Shown here piece after piece: positions 5,436 through 6,215 of a DNA stretch of 6,215 nucleotides; the first letter of the stretch is position 1; every line of letters begins with the position of its first letter. The notes under the pieces were generated by a model. It was not told the origin of the DNA. It saw only the letters and a list, made by a program, of their open reading frames with translations, and did not search any database. Source of the stretch: CAMLLJ01 sp035759585. GTDB lineage: Bacteria > Gemmatimonadota > Gemmatimonadetes > Gemmatimonadales > GWC2-71-9. The stretch is from the NCBI GenBank assembly GCA_035759585.1, contig DASTUP010000145.1, positions 1 to 6,215 of the forward strand, given 5' to 3'. The translations under genes and the position numbers were made by a program.

Positions 5436-6215
5436 CCGAAGTTTCCGAGCGCCTCGAAAATCTGGATGAGCGCCGGGCCCAGGATGATCACGAAGAGCGC
5501 CGGGAAGATGAAAAGGACGAGCGGAAAGACGAGCTTGATCGTGGTCTTCGCCGCCGCCTCTTCCGCTCGCTGCCGCCGCTTGGTGCGCATCGTCTCGGCG
5601 TGGGTCCGGAGCGCCTGCGCGATCGAGGTGCCGAACCGGTCCGTCTGGATCAGCATCGCCATGAGCGACTTGATGTCCTGGAGCCCGGTGCGATGGCCGA
5701 GGTTCCGGAACGCCTCGTCGCGCGGCGTGCCGGCCCGGATCTCGAGATTGACGAGCCCCACCTGCTCGCTCAGCACCGGGCTCACCCGCTCGATCTCCTC
5801 GGCCACGCGCACCATCGCCTGGTTGAGGCCGAGGCCGGCCTCGACGCAGACGACGAGGAGGTCGAGCGCGTCCGGCAGCGCTTTCTGCATCTGCTTCTGC
5901 CGGCGCGTGATGCGGCTCCGCAGGATGAGCGTCGGCGCGACGAAGCCGAAGAGCGCGCCCCAGACGCCCATGAGCACCGACGCCACCCACGACTGCCCGA
6001 GCATCGGCAGCAGGATCACCAGCGAGCCGCCCATGACGAGTGGCAGCCCGATGCGCGCGCCCAGGTAGATCGGCACGGCGCTCGCCTGCGGATAGCCTGC
6101 CTGGATCAGCCGGAGCCGAAGCGCGCTCGTGTCGCGGTGGCCGACCTCGACCTTCTCGCCCAGCGCCTGGATGATCGAGGTGAGCCGCTCCGCCTGCTCC
6201 TGCCGCCGGCGGCGG
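5432..6215 (-). CDS. tadC: TadC-like type II secretion F family protein (5' end outside window)
   Basis: About 260 residues are visible; the N-terminus is cut by the window edge. Tad platform proteins of this type are usually around 300 residues, so roughly 40-60 residues and the first membrane helix are missing. The visible part starts with a charged cytoplasmic stretch and the family-typical RLRLIQAGY (about 6100-6120), then one or two helices near 5950-6065. The GspF domain follows (ALPDALDLLVVCVEAGLGLNQA, whose first residues lie near 5880, on to EALRTHAETMRTKRRQRAEE-like charged sequence), and the gene ends with a hydrophobic helix, KLVFPLVLFIFPALFVII. TadC and TadB form the inner-membrane platform on which the TadA ATPase drives Flp pilin assembly. 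The GTG at 6076 is internal, since homologous-looking sequence continues upstream to the edge. The stop overlaps the DUF192 start as ATGA. Other tad genes are expected beyond position 6215. Confidence 0.9.
   Translation of the reverse strand, partial: RRRRQEQAERLTSIIQALGEKVEVGHRDTSALRLRLIQAGYPQASAVPIYLGARIGLPLVMGGSLVILLPMLGQSWVASVLMGVWGALFGFVAPTLILRSRITRRQKQMQKALPDALDLLVVCVEAGLGLNQAMVRVAEEIERVSPVLSEQVGLVNLEIRAGTPRDEAFRNLGHRTGLQDIKSLMAMLIQTDRFGTSIAQALRTHAETMRTKRRQRAEEAAAKTTIKLVFPLVLFIFPALFVIILGPALIQIFEALGNFG

Noticed and set aside
5436..5990. Upstream extension of the DUF192 frame to 306 residues
   Set aside because: The added region is out of frame with TadC and is low-complexity shadow sequence; the ATG at 5435 gives a complete DUF192 protein.

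Overview
This is a very GC-rich window of bacterial chromosome. All seven genes I can support lie on the minus strand, so the text below follows transcription from position 6215 down to 1. Tight packing, repeated four-base ATGA stop/start overlaps and several dispersed repeats suggest an uncultured soil or sediment phylum of the Gemmatimonadota / Acidobacteriota / Rokubacteria kind. That placement is an impression from gene content and repeat style. No marker gene in the window settles it.

Region 6215-3089 is the end of a Tad (tight adherence, Flp-type pilus) cluster and four genes that run together. They are a TadC-like inner-membrane platform protein cut by the window edge, a small DUF192 protein, a winged-helix plus AAA+ ATPase, and a single-pass membrane protein with about five beta-rich repeats of 21-25 residues. 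Each of the three junctions is an ATGA overlap, so the four genes are very probably translationally coupled. The ATPase and the repeat protein are the least understood members.

Region 3088-108 holds envelope and sugar genes that continue in the same direction. First is a multi-pass GT-C type membrane protein (putative glycosyltransferase), then a UDP-glucuronate decarboxylase (UDP-xylose synthase) overlapping it by 16 bases, then a 127-residue membrane protein of unknown function whose ribosome binding site overlaps the decarboxylase stop. A reasonable inference is that UDP-xylose or a derived pentose is made and used on an envelope or pilus glycan, but nothing in the sequence proves that link.

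The GT-C gene is the oddest part. Its reading frame carries two unrelated repeat invasions that are read through in frame: an 85-bp palindromic element of the GTCATTGCGAGGAG type (2577-2661) and a heptanucleotide tandem array (1734-1824). It also lacks an ordinary start codon, because protein-like sequence with a first membrane helix continues about 95 bases upstream of the first ATG. The last 107 bases (1-107) contain no gene and hold three short palindromes sharing a TTCAG/CTGAA core, one of which supplies the stop codon of the 127-residue gene. I saw no RNA genes, CRISPR array, insertion sequence or convincing promoter.
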